DNA of 64,000 bases, taken from the NCBI RefSeq assembly GCF_022965805.1, contig NC_133116.1, positions 3,906,001 through 3,970,000 of the forward strand, read 5' to 3'. The position numbers and the translations under genes are program-made. Below the pieces are notes generated by a model. That model worked only from the letters and a program-made list of their open reading frames with translations. It ran no database searches and was not told the DNA's origin. Shown here piece after piece: positions 10,743 through 22,517 of this stretch; position 1 is the stretch's first letter; each line of letters opens with the position of its first letter. The stretch is from Primulina eburnea. Its lineage: Eukaryota; Streptophyta; Magnoliopsida; Lamiales; Gesneriaceae.

Positions 10743-10772
10743 TGTTATTTTCGATGTGGAGCAAGAGTGTAG

Positions 10773-12356
10773 CGTATAAATTTGTTGAAATAAAAAATAA
10801 TTAATTAATAAAATAATTAATTAGCATATGAGTTCAATCACCACTCACTGGTTTTTTTTTTCCCAATTGAGTGTGAGTACTCAGAAAAGCGACCATTTTT
10901 GGATTTTTTATTTTCTTTAAAAAAAATATAATCCTATAATTATTTGTAAATATATTCACTGTCCATACTTATTATATTATTAAAATAAATATATTTAAAA
11001 TAACCAACTTTAATATTATGATATAACTTTTATATACCAAGACTAGCCTATTAAAATAAAATATTTTTAATTAATAAAGAATATCGCAAAATCTATTTAA
11101 AGTGAATTTGTAGCTCATTTACTTCTGTCATAATCAATAAAAAAATTCTTTAATTTAATATTTTTGAATTTTTAAATGACAACACTCCTAACACAAAATT
11201 TTATTTAAAAATAAAAAAGATTTAATATTTAAATAATCATATAATCAGTTATTGAAAAATTATATAAAAATGATTTCTAAAAGTTTAAAATTTTATCATA
11301 CTCTGTATATTTTTAATATAAAAAAATAAATTTATGTGTATGTATTGTGTGCAAGAAAATACTAGATTATACAAAATCAAGGGTCAGTTTCTTAGAAGGA
11401 AAATTATTTTTTGGATTTTTATGTTTGTTTTTTTTTATAATTTTGGTTTATTATATTGTCAAATTTCAATTTAAATCCGATTTTTTCTTCAATTTTACTC
11501 ATTTTTTTCGATTTGACGTTGATGTGGCACCAATATAATTCTGATTTTATAGTGATATGTGTCATGCCAAATCAGTAATCCCGATAAAAAATTACTAGAT
11601 TACGGACAATATGAAGATACAAGACTAAAACTATAATTTTATAACATAGATCACCAAATCACAAAGAAACAAAAATATAGATAAGAAAAACTAATTTCTC
11701 ATTATTAAACCTACTAGTTAAATTAAAATCTCTAATTGTTTTACTTTTCTTGGTGAGCCACACTCAATATGATAAAGCACAAGAATATTAGATTAACCAT
11801 TAAATGAGTATAACAATCTTTTGTCATTTAATTGACGTTAATAATTTAAAATTAGAAAATATATTTTTCAAAAATACAAACTTTTTTATTTATTAGATGA
11901 AAAATTTTGATTGAAAATTTTAACTATTTTTTAGAAAAATATATTGAATTTTACTTAATCTACATAATAATAACAACAATTTACATACATTCAATGTATC
12001 AAAATTCATGAACACGCTATTTTTAAAATTTGAAAAATATGATATTATATAAAAAAATTATATTTTATTTAATATAATACAGAGTTATAATAATTAAATA
12101 TATAAAAATAACACAAAATTTAATCTCATAACTGAAATTAAATGAAATAATATAATTAATGTAAACACTTATATGTAATTATATTTAAATAGATATCAAA
12201 CTCAAATTTGAATTTCAAAACAATAAAAAACTTCGCATTAATGTGATAAATGAATACATTTATACTAATAAATATTTATTTTTAGAGATTTTTTGGCGAA
12301 AAAATTTCAAATATGATAAAAACTATGTACATGCAGAAATAGTAATGCACCAACTT
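10773..12356. other. AT-rich spacer without genes
   Basis: Very AT-rich DNA with no frame of protein-like composition on either strand, no splice-consistent exon and no recognisable repeat termini. Confidence 0.6.
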
Positions 12357-12359
12357 TTA

Positions 12360-12918
12360 GGCAATGTTTGGTTGGTAGGATTAGGTGGGTTTATTTTTTT
12401 TTACCCACCTAATCACCCGTTTGGTACGCGTGATTATTTAACCAAGTCAATCCCTCGTATGAATGATTAAGTTATATTAGATAGGTTAAAATAATACCTC
12501 TTCACCTCAAGGATTATTTATCATACTCTTAATTCATCATATTTTTCCAATTTTACCCTTCTCCTAAATTCAAACTCACCACCACTTCCCTCCACCGACC
12601 GCCGCCGTCGCCGCCGCTAACGCCGACAACCGCCACCGATTCCGGCCGGTCACCTCCGACTGCTGCTTCCGGCCGACGCCGGATGCCGCCGGAACGCCGC
12701 CGGCCGTCGGAGCACCTCCCTTGCCGGAGTAAAGAAATAAATTAAAGAAAAAGACAATTTCCTCATTTAATCAAAAAATTCAAAATTATCTCATACTTAA
12801 AAATCATATCAAACATAATACTATTTTACGTCATATATTATATTTCTATGACAATCATTTTTTTTATCATTTACATACTAATCATTAATTTATCATATCC
12901 TTCCAATCAAACGTAGGC
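12360..12918. mobile_element. Tourist-like (PIF/Harbinger) non-autonomous element
   Basis: Imperfect terminal inverted repeats: left GGCAATGTTTGGTTGG at 12360, and the reverse complement of the right end at 12918 reads GCCTACGTTTGATTGG (about 16 of 22 positions match over the extended ends). It is flanked by TTA on both sides (12357-12359 and 12919-12921), the expected Harbinger target. The 559-bp element has no transposase. An internal patch at about 12590-12725 is strikingly GC-rich (CCGCCG/GCCGCC runs) compared with its AT-rich surroundings and may be a captured host fragment. The family call rests on ends and target site only. Confidence 0.6.
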
Positions 12919-12921
12919 TTA

Positions 12922-14530
12922 GAGTAATTACATTAGTCATTTCAGTATACGAAGTAGTTAAAAAATATTATAATAACCAAATATATTTTAAGAATAATTA
13001 AATAATTTGTTAATAATAATAAATAATAACTCAAAGATTTAAAAAATATTAAATTAGATTAAAAAAATTTGCAAGCAATGCGAGGTTGGTATTATAATTA
13101 AGCAAAAACTTGTGTGCGACGGTCTCACGGGTTGTATTTTGTGAGACGGATCTCTTATTTGGGTCATCCATAAAAAATATTATCTATTATGGTAAGAGCA
13201 TTATTTTTTATTGTCGGTAGGGTTGACCCGTCTTATAAATAAAGATTCGTGAGACCGTCTCACAAGAGACCTACTCAATTAATAGTGAGTCTCAGATCGC
13301 CAATTTTCTCGCTCTTCATTAGTTCGTCTTTATAATTGTTAGTCCACCCGATTGATTTGTAACAAACCTAAAAAACAAGGTATGATAAAATCACCAATAT
13401 TTATTATTTAAATAATTGATGTTTCAGCATTGAATAATAGAGTATATTATTAAATAAAAATGCACAAATGTAAAATTGGACCCAAAAAAAAGGAGAGAAG
13501 TATATGTATTGGCATAGTGAACATTTTTTAAAAGAATACGATCATTCTTATATATTTATTGTTATAGCATATTATGTCTCGAAAATCGAACAAGTAGCTT
13601 ATTTTCATCCCATATTTTTTACTGATTTTTTTTCTAAAAAGTATATTTTATTCTTCTCACACATCCTTAATAACGTTTATAATTCCAAAGTATTTTTCTA
13701 TATATGTTATATAACGTGATATCTCTAATTTAATATATAATATTTTTAAACTTTAAAATATCCATGTATTTAAAAATTAAATACATAAATAAATAAATTA
13801 ATGTACATGACTTAATACAATACAAATGCACCGACACATGCGTTGTGTATTTGTATAATATTTTTTTATAATTCATTTGGTTGATATTTAATTGAGGATT
13901 AAAATGTAATTATAAGAAATAGTGAGGGATTACACTGCATTTTTTATATATGAATTAAAAAAATAAATAGAAAAAAGAAGAAAAAAATATATGTCGAAAA
14001 TGAACCTACAACTCGAAATAAAAACTTTATCCGCTGAGCTACATGTAACTTGCATTAAAATTTTAATATTTTATTAATATATATAATTATTAAAACAGAA
14101 TATGATACCAAAAATTAGTTATTCTAAATTTCTCAAACTTAATAATAAATAGATATTACAGATTACATTGACTCTGATTTTGGCTGACTTAAATTTCAAT
14201 TTGGTTTTCCAAGAGATTATATCTAATTATCGTAATATATTTATTTAACCTTTCCATGCATAAGTAACTACATTTTTCAAATTTCAAAATTTTCGTTATT
14301 ACATACATAAGTATTTTACAATATTATTTCATGAATCAAATTTATAATATAATTTTTTTATTCGATTCGATTTATCAAAAAATATTATTTTCATATTATG
14401 TATGAATGGTCCAAATAAATGGATATAAAAATTCCAAATTTTATTTCAAATATATCTTTGACCATCGTAATTTTTTTTTAAAAGAAAAAAGCGAAAGAAA
14501 GAAGAAAAATGAAACTAAATAATACAAGTA
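12922..14530. other. AT-rich spacer upstream of the MCTP gene
   Basis: Apart from the MITE at about 13.1-13.3 kb, no gene or repeat boundary is visible. A 71-codon frame at 13504-13719 is Tyr/Phe/Ile-rich and looks like chance. Confidence 0.55.
13108..13274. mobile_element. Short MITE with GACGGTCTCAC / GTGAGACCGTC ends
   Basis: Left arm CTTGTGTGCGACGGTCTCAC and right arm GTGAGACCGTCTCACAAG are near-complementary and bound a roughly 165-bp non-coding AT-rich interior containing ATTTGGGTCATCCAT and GGGTTGACCCGTCTTATAAA. From memory, this repeat family is common near genes in Lamiales. A diverged relative lies at about 23603-23752. Confidence 0.7.
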
Positions 14531-14534
14531 CCAT

Positions 14535-14542
14535 TATATAAA
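14535..14542 (+). promoter_or_regulatory. Putative TATA box of the MCTP gene
   Basis: TATATAAA, followed about 30-40 nt downstream by a C/T-rich stretch typical of plant transcription starts. The coding start is 1.9 kb further on, so the leader would be spliced. An acceptor-like TTGTTTTAG|CTATC lies near 16362, and donor-like CTG|GTATTT (about 14817) and CTG|GTAAAAG (about 14978) are candidates. A 5' UTR intron is inferred, not shown. Confidence 0.4.
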
Positions 14543-16244
14543 AGTAGCCGTGCAACCCCTTCCTTCAACCTGTTAAGGCATTGATGACAGTAAATTTCCT
14601 TCGTACAGAGACGAAAATTTAAAGCTAAAAGCCCCACCCACCCCACAAGCCAGTAAATCTCATCTGCCACCCTTCTCAATTAAATTTACATACATTTCAG
14701 TGCTTTGTTTTTGATGCATTTCTCCGATGTGATTTGTTTTTACTGGTTCTCAGTTCAAGTGGTAGATTTTGTGTTGTTGGAGAATTGCTGAAGGATTGGA
14801 TTCTGTTAGAAGTACTGGTATTTCTTTTAGAGTACAGAAATTTTGTTTTAAAAAATTTATTGAATTGTTTGGTTTTTGGGACTTTTTTTTTCCTTAAATA
14901 GCTTCATTTTCTGACAGAAAAACACAGATTTTGTGTGGAAATTTTTGAAGACTTTGATGGGTTTTTTTTTTGTTTCTGGTAAAAGATTAATCTTTCCAGA
15001 TTTTGCACTCACAACACACATTTATGCGTGTCTCTTGTCTTGGGCAACGTAAATTTCATTTAATTTAAAATTCTGCTGCTCTAGATTACGTGGATCTTTT
15101 TTTTAAAGCTTTTCATATCTAAGTTTTAATGATTTTTTTTTAAAAAATGGCATCTTTTTGCTGAGATCAAAGTACTTTGGCTTTTCTTTTTGTAATTATA
15201 TTATATTAATTTATTATTATTTTGCCTTTTTCTCTTTAGTTCCTTTGTGGGTATGCAGTTTACAGTCGGTTTAGACTCGGATGTGATTCAAGTACACGCA
15301 TCTTTTCTTTTACTTGAGCAAAAACTTTAATCTTCAACATGGATTTTGTATTATCTTTTCCGGCTATCAAATTTTTTTAAAATTTCAAGATTTCTTTGTT
15401 TAAGTACATGGATCTCTCCACGAGGTGCACATGAAACTGTTGTGGAAATTAGATCGAGTTTAGTAATATCCCTGAAGTGTATTTGTAAAAATTTAAGTAA
15501 AGATTATGTCATATATTGTTGAATAATTTGGGATGCCTTTTGCTGATCTTAGGTAGGTGGACTTTTCAATGAAAGTGATTTCATTTCTTGTCTCTATTGC
15601 CTATAAATCTTTGTTTTAATAATTAGTGATTATTGGTACTTTAGCTTGTGGGCCGCATGATCCTGTCAAATCCATCTCCAAATACAGATTTTGGTTTTGA
15701 TTTGCATTAAAATAATATTTGTTCAAGCTAGATCTGCTTATGGGCGTGGCATAAACTATTATTTTAACAACTCTGACCTTTTTTTTCCTGATAAAGGTGG
15801 ATCAAATTTGGTACCATTCCCCTCTGACCCGAACATTAGATTTGAATTAAGGTTATATATTTTAAGGTCGTTGTTGGAAGAAGGTGTTTATGAAGAGATA
15901 ATCTCGTGTCTGTCTTTTTGCTATTAATATGAGAACATATACATATTGCATTTTCTGATTCAAAGTAATTGACTTTCTTGATTGTCATGAAAGCTTGATG
16001 ACAATAATTTGTTATCACTTTCTTTGATTTTTACTTGCATTGCTCTTACATTGCAGCTCATTTTATGAAGTTTATCTCCACAAATTTTGTACTGTTAATT
16101 ATTCATGTGACTTGATATCTTCGTTTGAGAGGTGGGATGTGGCGTACCATTTATCAAAGTTGTATGACAAATGTTGGTTTTGTTGTGATTAAACTTGTGT
16201 TACTCGTATATTTGTTTTTTCGGTTTTCATTTGAATACTCTTGC

Positions 16245-16272
16245 TTGGCTTGGCTTGGCTTGGCTTGGCTTT
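16245..16272 (+). repeat. Short tandem repeat of CTTGG
   Basis: About five copies of a 5-bp CTTGG unit in the presumed leader intron of the MCTP gene. Confidence 0.85.
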
Positions 16273-16425
16273 TTCTGGCATAATTTTTTTTCTTTCATTC
16301 AATAATATTGTCTCAAGACTTGCTATTTAAGTTCCAATTGTTTTTCTTTGTTGTTGTTTTAGCTATCAGGACCTGGAGACTCATCATTCTTCGGATTGTG
16401 ATTTTCTCGTAGACAGCATAGTACA

Positions 16426-19400
16426 ATGACTATGGGTGACCTGAAGATAGGAGTTGATGTGGTCGGTGCTCAAAACCTTTTGCCCAAAGATGGACAGGGT
16501 TCATCTAATGCCTTTGTGGAGCTTTGCTTCGACGGTCAAAAGTATCGTACAAGTATCAAGGAAAAAGATCTCAATCCGGTGTGGAATGAAAGTTTTTTCT
16601 TCAATATATCCGATCCATCTGCCCTCAACACTCTTACTCTTGATGCTTGCATCTACAATAATGTGAAAGCAGCTCAAACTAGGTCCTTTCTTGGAAAAGT
16701 AAGCATCAACGGAACTTCCTTCGTTCCCTACTCTGATGCGGTTGTCTTGCAGTATCCTGTGGAGAAGCGCAGTATCTTCTCTCGTGTTCGTGGGGAGCTA
16801 GGACTGAAGGTTTATGTTACAGATGATCCATCAATAAAGTCATCTGCTCCTGTTTCTGAGGTTGAGGAAATTCAAGTGCCCCCGGGACAGGTTGCTAAAC
16901 CCATCTCTAATTCAAGTCAAAATCTTAAATCAGAGGCGAGACACACATTTCATCATCTCCCGAAGCGTGAAAAGTCAGAACTGCAGAATCATGCTCCGGC
17001 ATTTTCAGTTCCTCATCAAACAACTAAATATGTGGCAGACGAGATGAAGGCTGCTGAACCACAGCCTTCAACACTTGTTCGGGTTCAATCAGCATCATCG
17101 GCTCAACCGGTCGACTACTCGCTTAAGGAAACAAGCCCTTTTCTTGGAGGGGGGCGAGTTGTTGGGGGTCGTGTGATTCGGCCAGATAGGACAGCTGCAG
17201 GTACTTACGATCTTGTTGAAAAAATGCACTTCCTTTTTGTCAGGGTTGTTAAGGCTCGTGACCTTCCTGCCATGGATGTCACTGGGAGTTTAGATCCATA
17301 TGTGGAGGTGAAAATCGGGAATTATAAAGGTGTTACCAAGCACATTGAGAAACAGCAAAATCCATTGTGGAATGTTGTTTTTGCCTTTTCACGGGAGCGG
17401 ATGCAAGCATCTGTGCTTGAAGTAGTTGTCAAGGATAAAGATCTCATGAAAGATGACTTTGTTGGCTTCGTCAGATTCGACCTCAATGAGGTCCCAATGC
17501 GTGTTCCACCAGATAGTCCTCTGGCTCCTGAGTGGTATCGCCTCCAAGATAAGAAGGGAGAGAAGACAAAGGGTGAATTGATGCTCGCGGTTTGGATCGG
17601 TACTCAAGCAGATGAAGCCTTTCCTGATGCATGGCACTCTGATGCAGCTACACCAGTTGACAGCTCAGCTGCTGCATCTGCTCTCATACGTTCAAAAGTC
17701 TATCACGCACCACGCTTGTGGTATGTTCGGGTAAATGTTGTTGAAGCCCAGGACTTGGTACCATCGGAGAAGACTCGATTTCCTGATGCTTATGTTAAGG
17801 CACAGATAGGCAATCAAGTTACGAGAACAAAGCCGGTTCAGGCACGAAATTTCAACCCCCTGTGGAACGAGGATCTGTTTTTTGTTGCTGCGGAACCTTT
17901 TGAAGACCATCTTGTTCTGACGGTCGAGGATCGTGTGGCTCCGGGGAAAGATGAAACAATAGGGAGGGTCATTATACCATTGGGTATGGTTGAAAAACGT
18001 GCTGATGATCGCATCATTCACTCTCGTTGGTTTAATCTTGATAAGCCAGTTGTCGTGGAGGTTGAGCAGCTGAAGAAAGAAAAATTCTCAAGTAAGCTCC
18101 ATCTCCGGGTTTGTTTAGATGGAGGCTACCATGTTCTTGACGAGTCGACTCATTACAGCAGCGACCTTCGCCCCACAGCAAAACAACTTTGGAAGCCTCC
18201 AGTTGGGATCTTGGAACTTGGTGTGTTGAATGCTGTTGGGCTTCACCCTATGAAAACTCGGGATGGAAAGGGTACATCAGATACATATTGTGTGGCAAAA
18301 TACGGTCACAAATGGATCCGAACCCGTACTGTTGTTGACAATCTTTTCCCTAAATACAATGAGCAGTATACATGGGAAGTTTTTGATCCAGCAACTGTCC
18401 TGACAGTCGGTGTCTTCGACAACAGTCAATTGGGAGAAAATGGTCCAAATGGAAACAAGGACTTGAAAATTGGAAAGGTCCGTATTCGAATTTCAACACT
18501 AGAAACGGGTAGAGTCTACACACATTCTTATCCACTGCTTGTTCTCCACCCCAGCGGTGTCAAGAAAATGGGAGAGTTGCATTTGGCACTACGATTCTCA
18601 TCAACTTCTTTCGTAAACATGCTTCATGTTTACTCGCGACCCCTACTTCCGAAAATGCACTACATAAGGCCTTTCACGGTCATGCAGTTAGACATGCTAC
18701 GCCACCAAGCTGTCAACATAGTGGCCATGAGGTTGGGTCGAGCCGAGCCCCCACTTAGAAAAGAAGTCGTAGAATACATGTCTGATGTCGACTCACACCT
18801 TTGGAGCATGCGCCGAAGCAAAGCCAACTTCTTCCGATTAATGTCGGTCTTCTCAGGCTTGTTTTCTGTAGGGAAATGGCTCGCCGATATCTGCATGTGG
18901 AAAAACCCTGTGACAACCGTGCTCGTGCACGTTCTATACCTGATGCTAGTCTCCTTTCCTGAGTTGATTCTACCCACAATTTTCCTCTACTTGTTTCTGA
19001 TAGGAATATGGAATTTCCGGTGCAGACCAAGATATCCACCCCATATGAACACCAAAATCTCACAGGCTGAGGCGGTCCATCCTGATGAACTCGACGAAGA
19101 GTTTGACACGTTCCCGACGAGTAAAAATCCAGATCTGGTCCGGATGAGATATGATCGACTGAGGAGCGTTGCTGGGAGGATTCAGACCGTTGTCGGGGAC
19201 ATTGCAACTCAAGGAGAGCGGTGCCAATCTTTGCTAAGCTGGAGGGATCCTCGGGCCACGGCCATCTTTGTTACTTTCTGCCTCATCGCAGCTTCAGTTT
19301 TGTATGTGACGCCATTTCAGGTAATTGCAGCATTGGCAGGTTTGTACATGATGAGGCACCCTAGGTTCCGGCACCGACTGCCTTCCGTTCCGGTGAACTT

Positions 19401-19440
19401 TTTCCGGCGACTTCCGGCTAGGACCGATAGCATGTTGTAA
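16426..19440 (+). CDS. MCTP: multiple C2 domain and transmembrane region protein
   Basis: A single coding exon of 1004 aa. C2A lies at about residues 5-120 (LKIGVDVVGAQNLLPKDGQG, NPVWNESFFF). A Ser/Pro-rich linker with the family motif DYSLKETSPFLGGG follows at about 150-260. Then come C2B at about 261-385 (VRVVKARDLPAMDVTGSLDP), C2C at about 431-555 (VNVVEAQDLVPSEKTRFPDA) and C2D at about 593-720 (GVLNAVGLHPMKTRDGKGTS). The C-terminal PRT_C region (about 791-1004) has hydrophobic membrane segments near 828-865 and 941-975. Length and four-C2 layout match the Arabidopsis MCTP6/MCTP7 type rather than the shorter three-C2 FTIP type. MCTPs are ER-anchored; their C2 domains bind anionic lipids at the plasma membrane, often at plasmodesmata. 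They are linked to cell-to-cell trafficking. The first ATG at 16426 (MTMGDL) could be replaced by the next Met two codons on without changing the domain. Confidence 0.93.
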   Translation: MTMGDLKIGVDVVGAQNLLPKDGQGSSNAFVELCFDGQKYRTSIKEKDLNPVWNESFFFNISDPSALNTLTLDACIYNNVKAAQTRSFLGKVSINGTSFVPYSDAVVLQYPVEKRSIFSRVRGELGLKVYVTDDPSIKSSAPVSEVEEIQVPPGQVAKPISNSSQNLKSEARHTFHHLPKREKSELQNHAPAFSVPHQTTKYVADEMKAAEPQPSTLVRVQSASSAQPVDYSLKETSPFLGGGRVVGGRVIRPDRTAAGTYDLVEKMHFLFVRVVKARDLPAMDVTGSLDPYVEVKIGNYKGVTKHIEKQQNPLWNVVFAFSRERMQASVLEVVVKDKDLMKDDFVGFVRFDLNEVPMRVPPDSPLAPEWYRLQDKKGEKTKGELMLAVWIGTQADEAFPDAWHSDAATPVDSSAAASALIRSKVYHAPRLWYVRVNVVEAQDLVPSEKTRFPDAYVKAQIGNQVTRTKPVQARNFNPLWNEDLFFVAAEPFEDHLVLTVEDRVAPGKDETIGRVIIPLGMVEKRADDRIIHSRWFNLDKPVVVEVEQLKKEKFSSKLHLRVCLDGGYHVLDESTHYSSDLRPTAKQLWKPPVGILELGVLNAVGLHPMKTRDGKGTSDTYCVAKYGHKWIRTRTVVDNLFPKYNEQYTWEVFDPATVLTVGVFDNSQLGENGPNGNKDLKIGKVRIRISTLETGRVYTHSYPLLVLHPSGVKKMGELHLALRFSSTSFVNMLHVYSRPLLPKMHYIRPFTVMQLDMLRHQAVNIVAMRLGRAEPPLRKEVVEYMSDVDSHLWSMRRSKANFFRLMSVFSGLFSVGKWLADICMWKNPVTTVLVHVLYLMLVSFPELILPTIFLYLFLIGIWNFRCRPRYPPHMNTKISQAEAVHPDELDEEFDTFPTSKNPDLVRMRYDRLRSVAGRIQTVVGDIATQGERCQSLLSWRDPRATAIFVTFCLIAASVLYVTPFQVIAALAGLYMMRHPRFRHRLPSVPVNFFRRLPARTDSML

Positions 19441-20520
19441 ACTATGTTATGTTGGTTTTGGACATTATTTTGGATTTGGACCTTATTTATGTGTATGTTT
19501 GTAATGACTTTTCATGTGTGATGATTGGCGTTTTAACATGGTACTAGATACTTTGCACACGCGATACGTGTGTACAGTTTTTTTATAATGATCTATGGAC
19601 TAAAGTGAAATTTGATAAATTATCGAGGGACTAATTGCTATTTGAATTGTTGTAATTTAAAAAAAAAACAAAAATGTTTTTGAAATTAAAAAAAAAAACA
19701 AAACAAAACAAAAATATAAATTTGATATCAAACGAGGGCAAAATTGGTAAAACAAAAAATAGATCAATTTTTTGTTTCTACTAGAAAGATTCTTAATAAT
19801 AATAATAGATAAATATTAAAATAAATTTAACCTTGTACCAATATTTAGTTATTTAATTCTGATTGAATATTAAGTAGTATTTTAAAAAGCACACTTAAGT
19901 TCTGGTTAAACGTGTTTAAGTTTTGAAACTCGACAAAACATCTTGTTTCGGAGAAAAGCGGAAAAAAAAAACGGTCAAATTGTAGTTTATCCGAATTAAG
20001 CGTAATTAAAATGTTTAATTAAATGTATTTAAACACAATTAATCATATATGTTTATTTTTAATTTTTTTATTTTAAAGATATATTTTTTATTTTAAAATA
20101 ATACTTAAATTTAACTTGTATTATTTTATCTATTTATTGATTTGAGATAATTGTAATTATATTAAAGATAAAAAATACTTAAATCCGTGTTAAATTCACT
20201 TAAACTTAAAAGTCCAGAGCTCGACATCCACTCGACATCCATACTTCGAGATGCTTGACGATGTTTAGAACATTCTTATTAAATGAAATCATGTTATTCC
20301 AATATATTATCAGAACAATTTCTTGACATTTCGATTAACCTGAGCAAGTTCGTCGGGCCTTTGAGTTCTTTCTAAACTAAACCCATTATGATTCACCACA
20401 TATTCCTTCGATTTCTCTTCCTTCGCAGCCAGCCTAAGCTAGATTTTCGTGTACTTCAGCTGTCTCTGGTGTTATTATTTCAAGAATATCTTTTTTTAAG
20501 GCGTGAGAGCTGATCACAAT
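19441..20520. other. MCTP 3' flank and spacer
   Basis: AT-rich, with poly(A)-rich runs at 19656-19720. It probably includes the MCTP 3' UTR in the first 150-200 bp and the former promoter and leader of the GPX relic in the last 150 bp. Nothing else is recognised. Confidence 0.5.
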
Positions 20521-22517
20521 ATGGCCAGCCGGTCAGCCCCGCCTCAATCAGTTCATGACTTCACTGTTGACGTACCAGCTTTTTCATCTCTCTGATGTTG
20601 AAACAAGTGGTTGATTTCTTTACAGGCGAATCCTTTTTTTGTTGATCGTGGTGAATTTTGTTTCTTTTAGTTTAGCGTGAAGGATTTATTGTTGTCGTTT
20701 TTGTGATATTGGAATTGCTAAGTTTCATTCTTCGGGAATTTGTTTGGTGTGACTGAAAAGATCTTGGATTAGGTTTTGCCCACATCTTAGTGGTTGAATT
20801 AACTTACATGGTTAGAATTTGGAAGAAAGAAGAAGAGCATGAGTTTGACTAGAGTAAAATGAGCTGAAGCTGAAGGTGACAAAGAGCCGGTCTTGTCTGG
20901 CTGAACAGCCTCAAGATTTCAAATTGCATCTGTAAAATTATTAGATGTCTTAAAAATTTGATGAGATTTCGAATTTAATTTTAGAGAAATATAAGTTTCA
21001 CGCCCTGGACTAAATTAGATGTCCTTTACTACAACTAGCTTATGCTTTTTCTTTTTGTTTCCATTTTGTCATTGATAATGGTGGGTGATTGCAGGATATT
21101 AAAGGAAATGATGTTGATTTAAGCATCTACAAGAGAAAGGTCCTGGTTATTGTCAATGTCGCCTCGCAGTGGTATGCTATAGTGATTCGACGTGTCCCTT
21201 TTCTATGTTGTACTGAAGAAAAAATATTTTAGAATTTGAGCGCAGGAAAGGAACTCTTCCGTGTACCCTTGAACGTTTATGTTATCTTGCATGCTTGGGA
21301 TTGCGCCTTGACTTGTGCTTACTATTTAAGCCCTTTCAAAAAATATTCTTGGGAAGCCATGTTGAGTTGTCTTTCTTATTTGGTTGTCATGCTTGATACA
21401 GAGATACTAACTTTTGAAACCTGTCTGCAGTTTTAGTTGAATTTAGATAGTCAAGTATTTATCTTCAGTGTACTTGCCACATGTTACTGGTTTTTGGTGT
21501 CTAAATATTTTCTATGATATACAAGAAGGGATTTTTCTGATTTTCACGCTTTTGTGCACCACTTGAGAATTAGCCATTCCAATTTAGTTTCTGTTTGACT
21601 GAGTAGTGCATCTGTTTAAAAACATATCGATTTCAGATTTAGCGAGAAGTTGGAGTTTTATATGTTGTTGAGTTGAGAAAGATTTTTCTTGTCTTTTTTC
21701 TTGCTGTGTGGACTTCTTGTCCACTCTTTGTAATTTGTGCTTCTATTTAATGTATAAGAAAAAGTAGTGCATCTATTTACATTCTCATGAAGAAATTGAT
21801 GTGATTTCATTCCTTATCCGGTGTAGTGGTCTGGCTAACGGAAATTTCACTCTCTTTTGATTTTTGTTGTTGCACTTTGTATTTGGAGGTAACGAATTTA
21901 CTCCTACTGTTTGAGGCTTGAAAAGCTCTGTAGCATTATTTCTTACAACAGAAGTGCATTTGAAGCTCGCTATGGTAGGGTTTAATTTTATCCCATAATT
22001 CGTGTAATTTTCTGGAGGATTGACTACTCAAAGATATAAGTCTCCATTATGAGCAGGTTTGGAGATATTGGCATTTCCATGCAATCAGTTCGGCTCACAA
22101 GAGCCTGGCACCAATGCAGAAATTCAAGAGTTTGCTTGCACTTGCTTCAAGGCCGAGTATCCCATTTTTGACAAGGTAAGAATTATTCACATCACGGGTT
22201 TCCTTTAGTAGGTGTTTTCCATCTTAAATTATCTGGATCTTGAAATGCCTCTTTTTTCTCGAGTTGGCTAAGCTTTTTCAACGTAGTTACAAAGAGACTT
22301 TACCTTTTGTGTCAAACGTATAGCTTGATGTGAACGGCGCCAACGCTGCCCCAATATACAAGTCCTAAAGTCAAGCAAGGGTAGCCTCCTTGGGGATGGT
22401 ATCGAGTGGAACTTCGCAAAATTTCTTGTCGATAAAGAGGGTCATGTTGTTGATCGTTACTTACCCACACCTTTCCTCTCGCATGGAGGTAAAGACACAG
22501 AAATCATGTATTTGTAG
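20521..22517 (+). pseudogene. Glutathione peroxidase (plant GPX) pseudogene
   Basis: Recognisable pieces, in order: exon 1 at 20521-20571 (MASRSAPPQSVHDFTVD); exon 2 at 21095-21171 ([13 protein letters not shown], then [11 protein letters not shown]), ending in TG of the split active-site Cys codon; an exon 3 stub at 21827-21850 (GLANGNFT) that loses the expected NYTELNQLYEKYK-type remainder; exon 4 at 22057-22175 ([19 protein letters not shown], then EYPIFDK); and exon 5 from 22324 ([13 protein letters not shown]). Exon 5 has a one-base deletion near 22362 that creates a stop at once. The original frame then resumes ([20 protein letters not shown]) to a stop at 22515-22517. Intact plant GPXs are about 170 aa and reduce peroxides using thioredoxin. 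The truncated exon 3 plus the frameshift make a functional enzyme very unlikely. Introns are retained, so this is a decayed gene or segmental copy, not a processed one. Confidence 0.85.

Larger units (their letters stand above)
6936..10772 (+). pseudogene. Defensin-like peptide gene, copy 2, split by a Copia element
   Basis: Exon 1 (6936-6990) encodes a signal peptide (MGALKLTFYLLLVLFFSLG) and ends in phase 1 exactly as in copy 1. The mature region lies in the frame 7435-7691 (GVCGERVCNDECCQQKC, then C-x-C). At 7691 a Copia element interrupts the last codons. After it, from 10748, the host frame would resume and stop at 10770-10772, ending with a Cys as in the sibling. With the element present, the frame runs into the LTR and stops at 7750-7752, giving a different tail that happens to contain one Cys. 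A second defect is likely: the splice acceptor seen in copy 1 before exon 2 (cag|gtgcg) has no in-phase equivalent near 7400-7470, so the gene may have been failing before the insertion. Confidence 0.75.

Noticed and set aside
17389..19207. Several 60-150 codon minus-strand frames under the MCTP gene
   Set aside because: Antisense shadows of a conserved coding exon; no splice or motif support.
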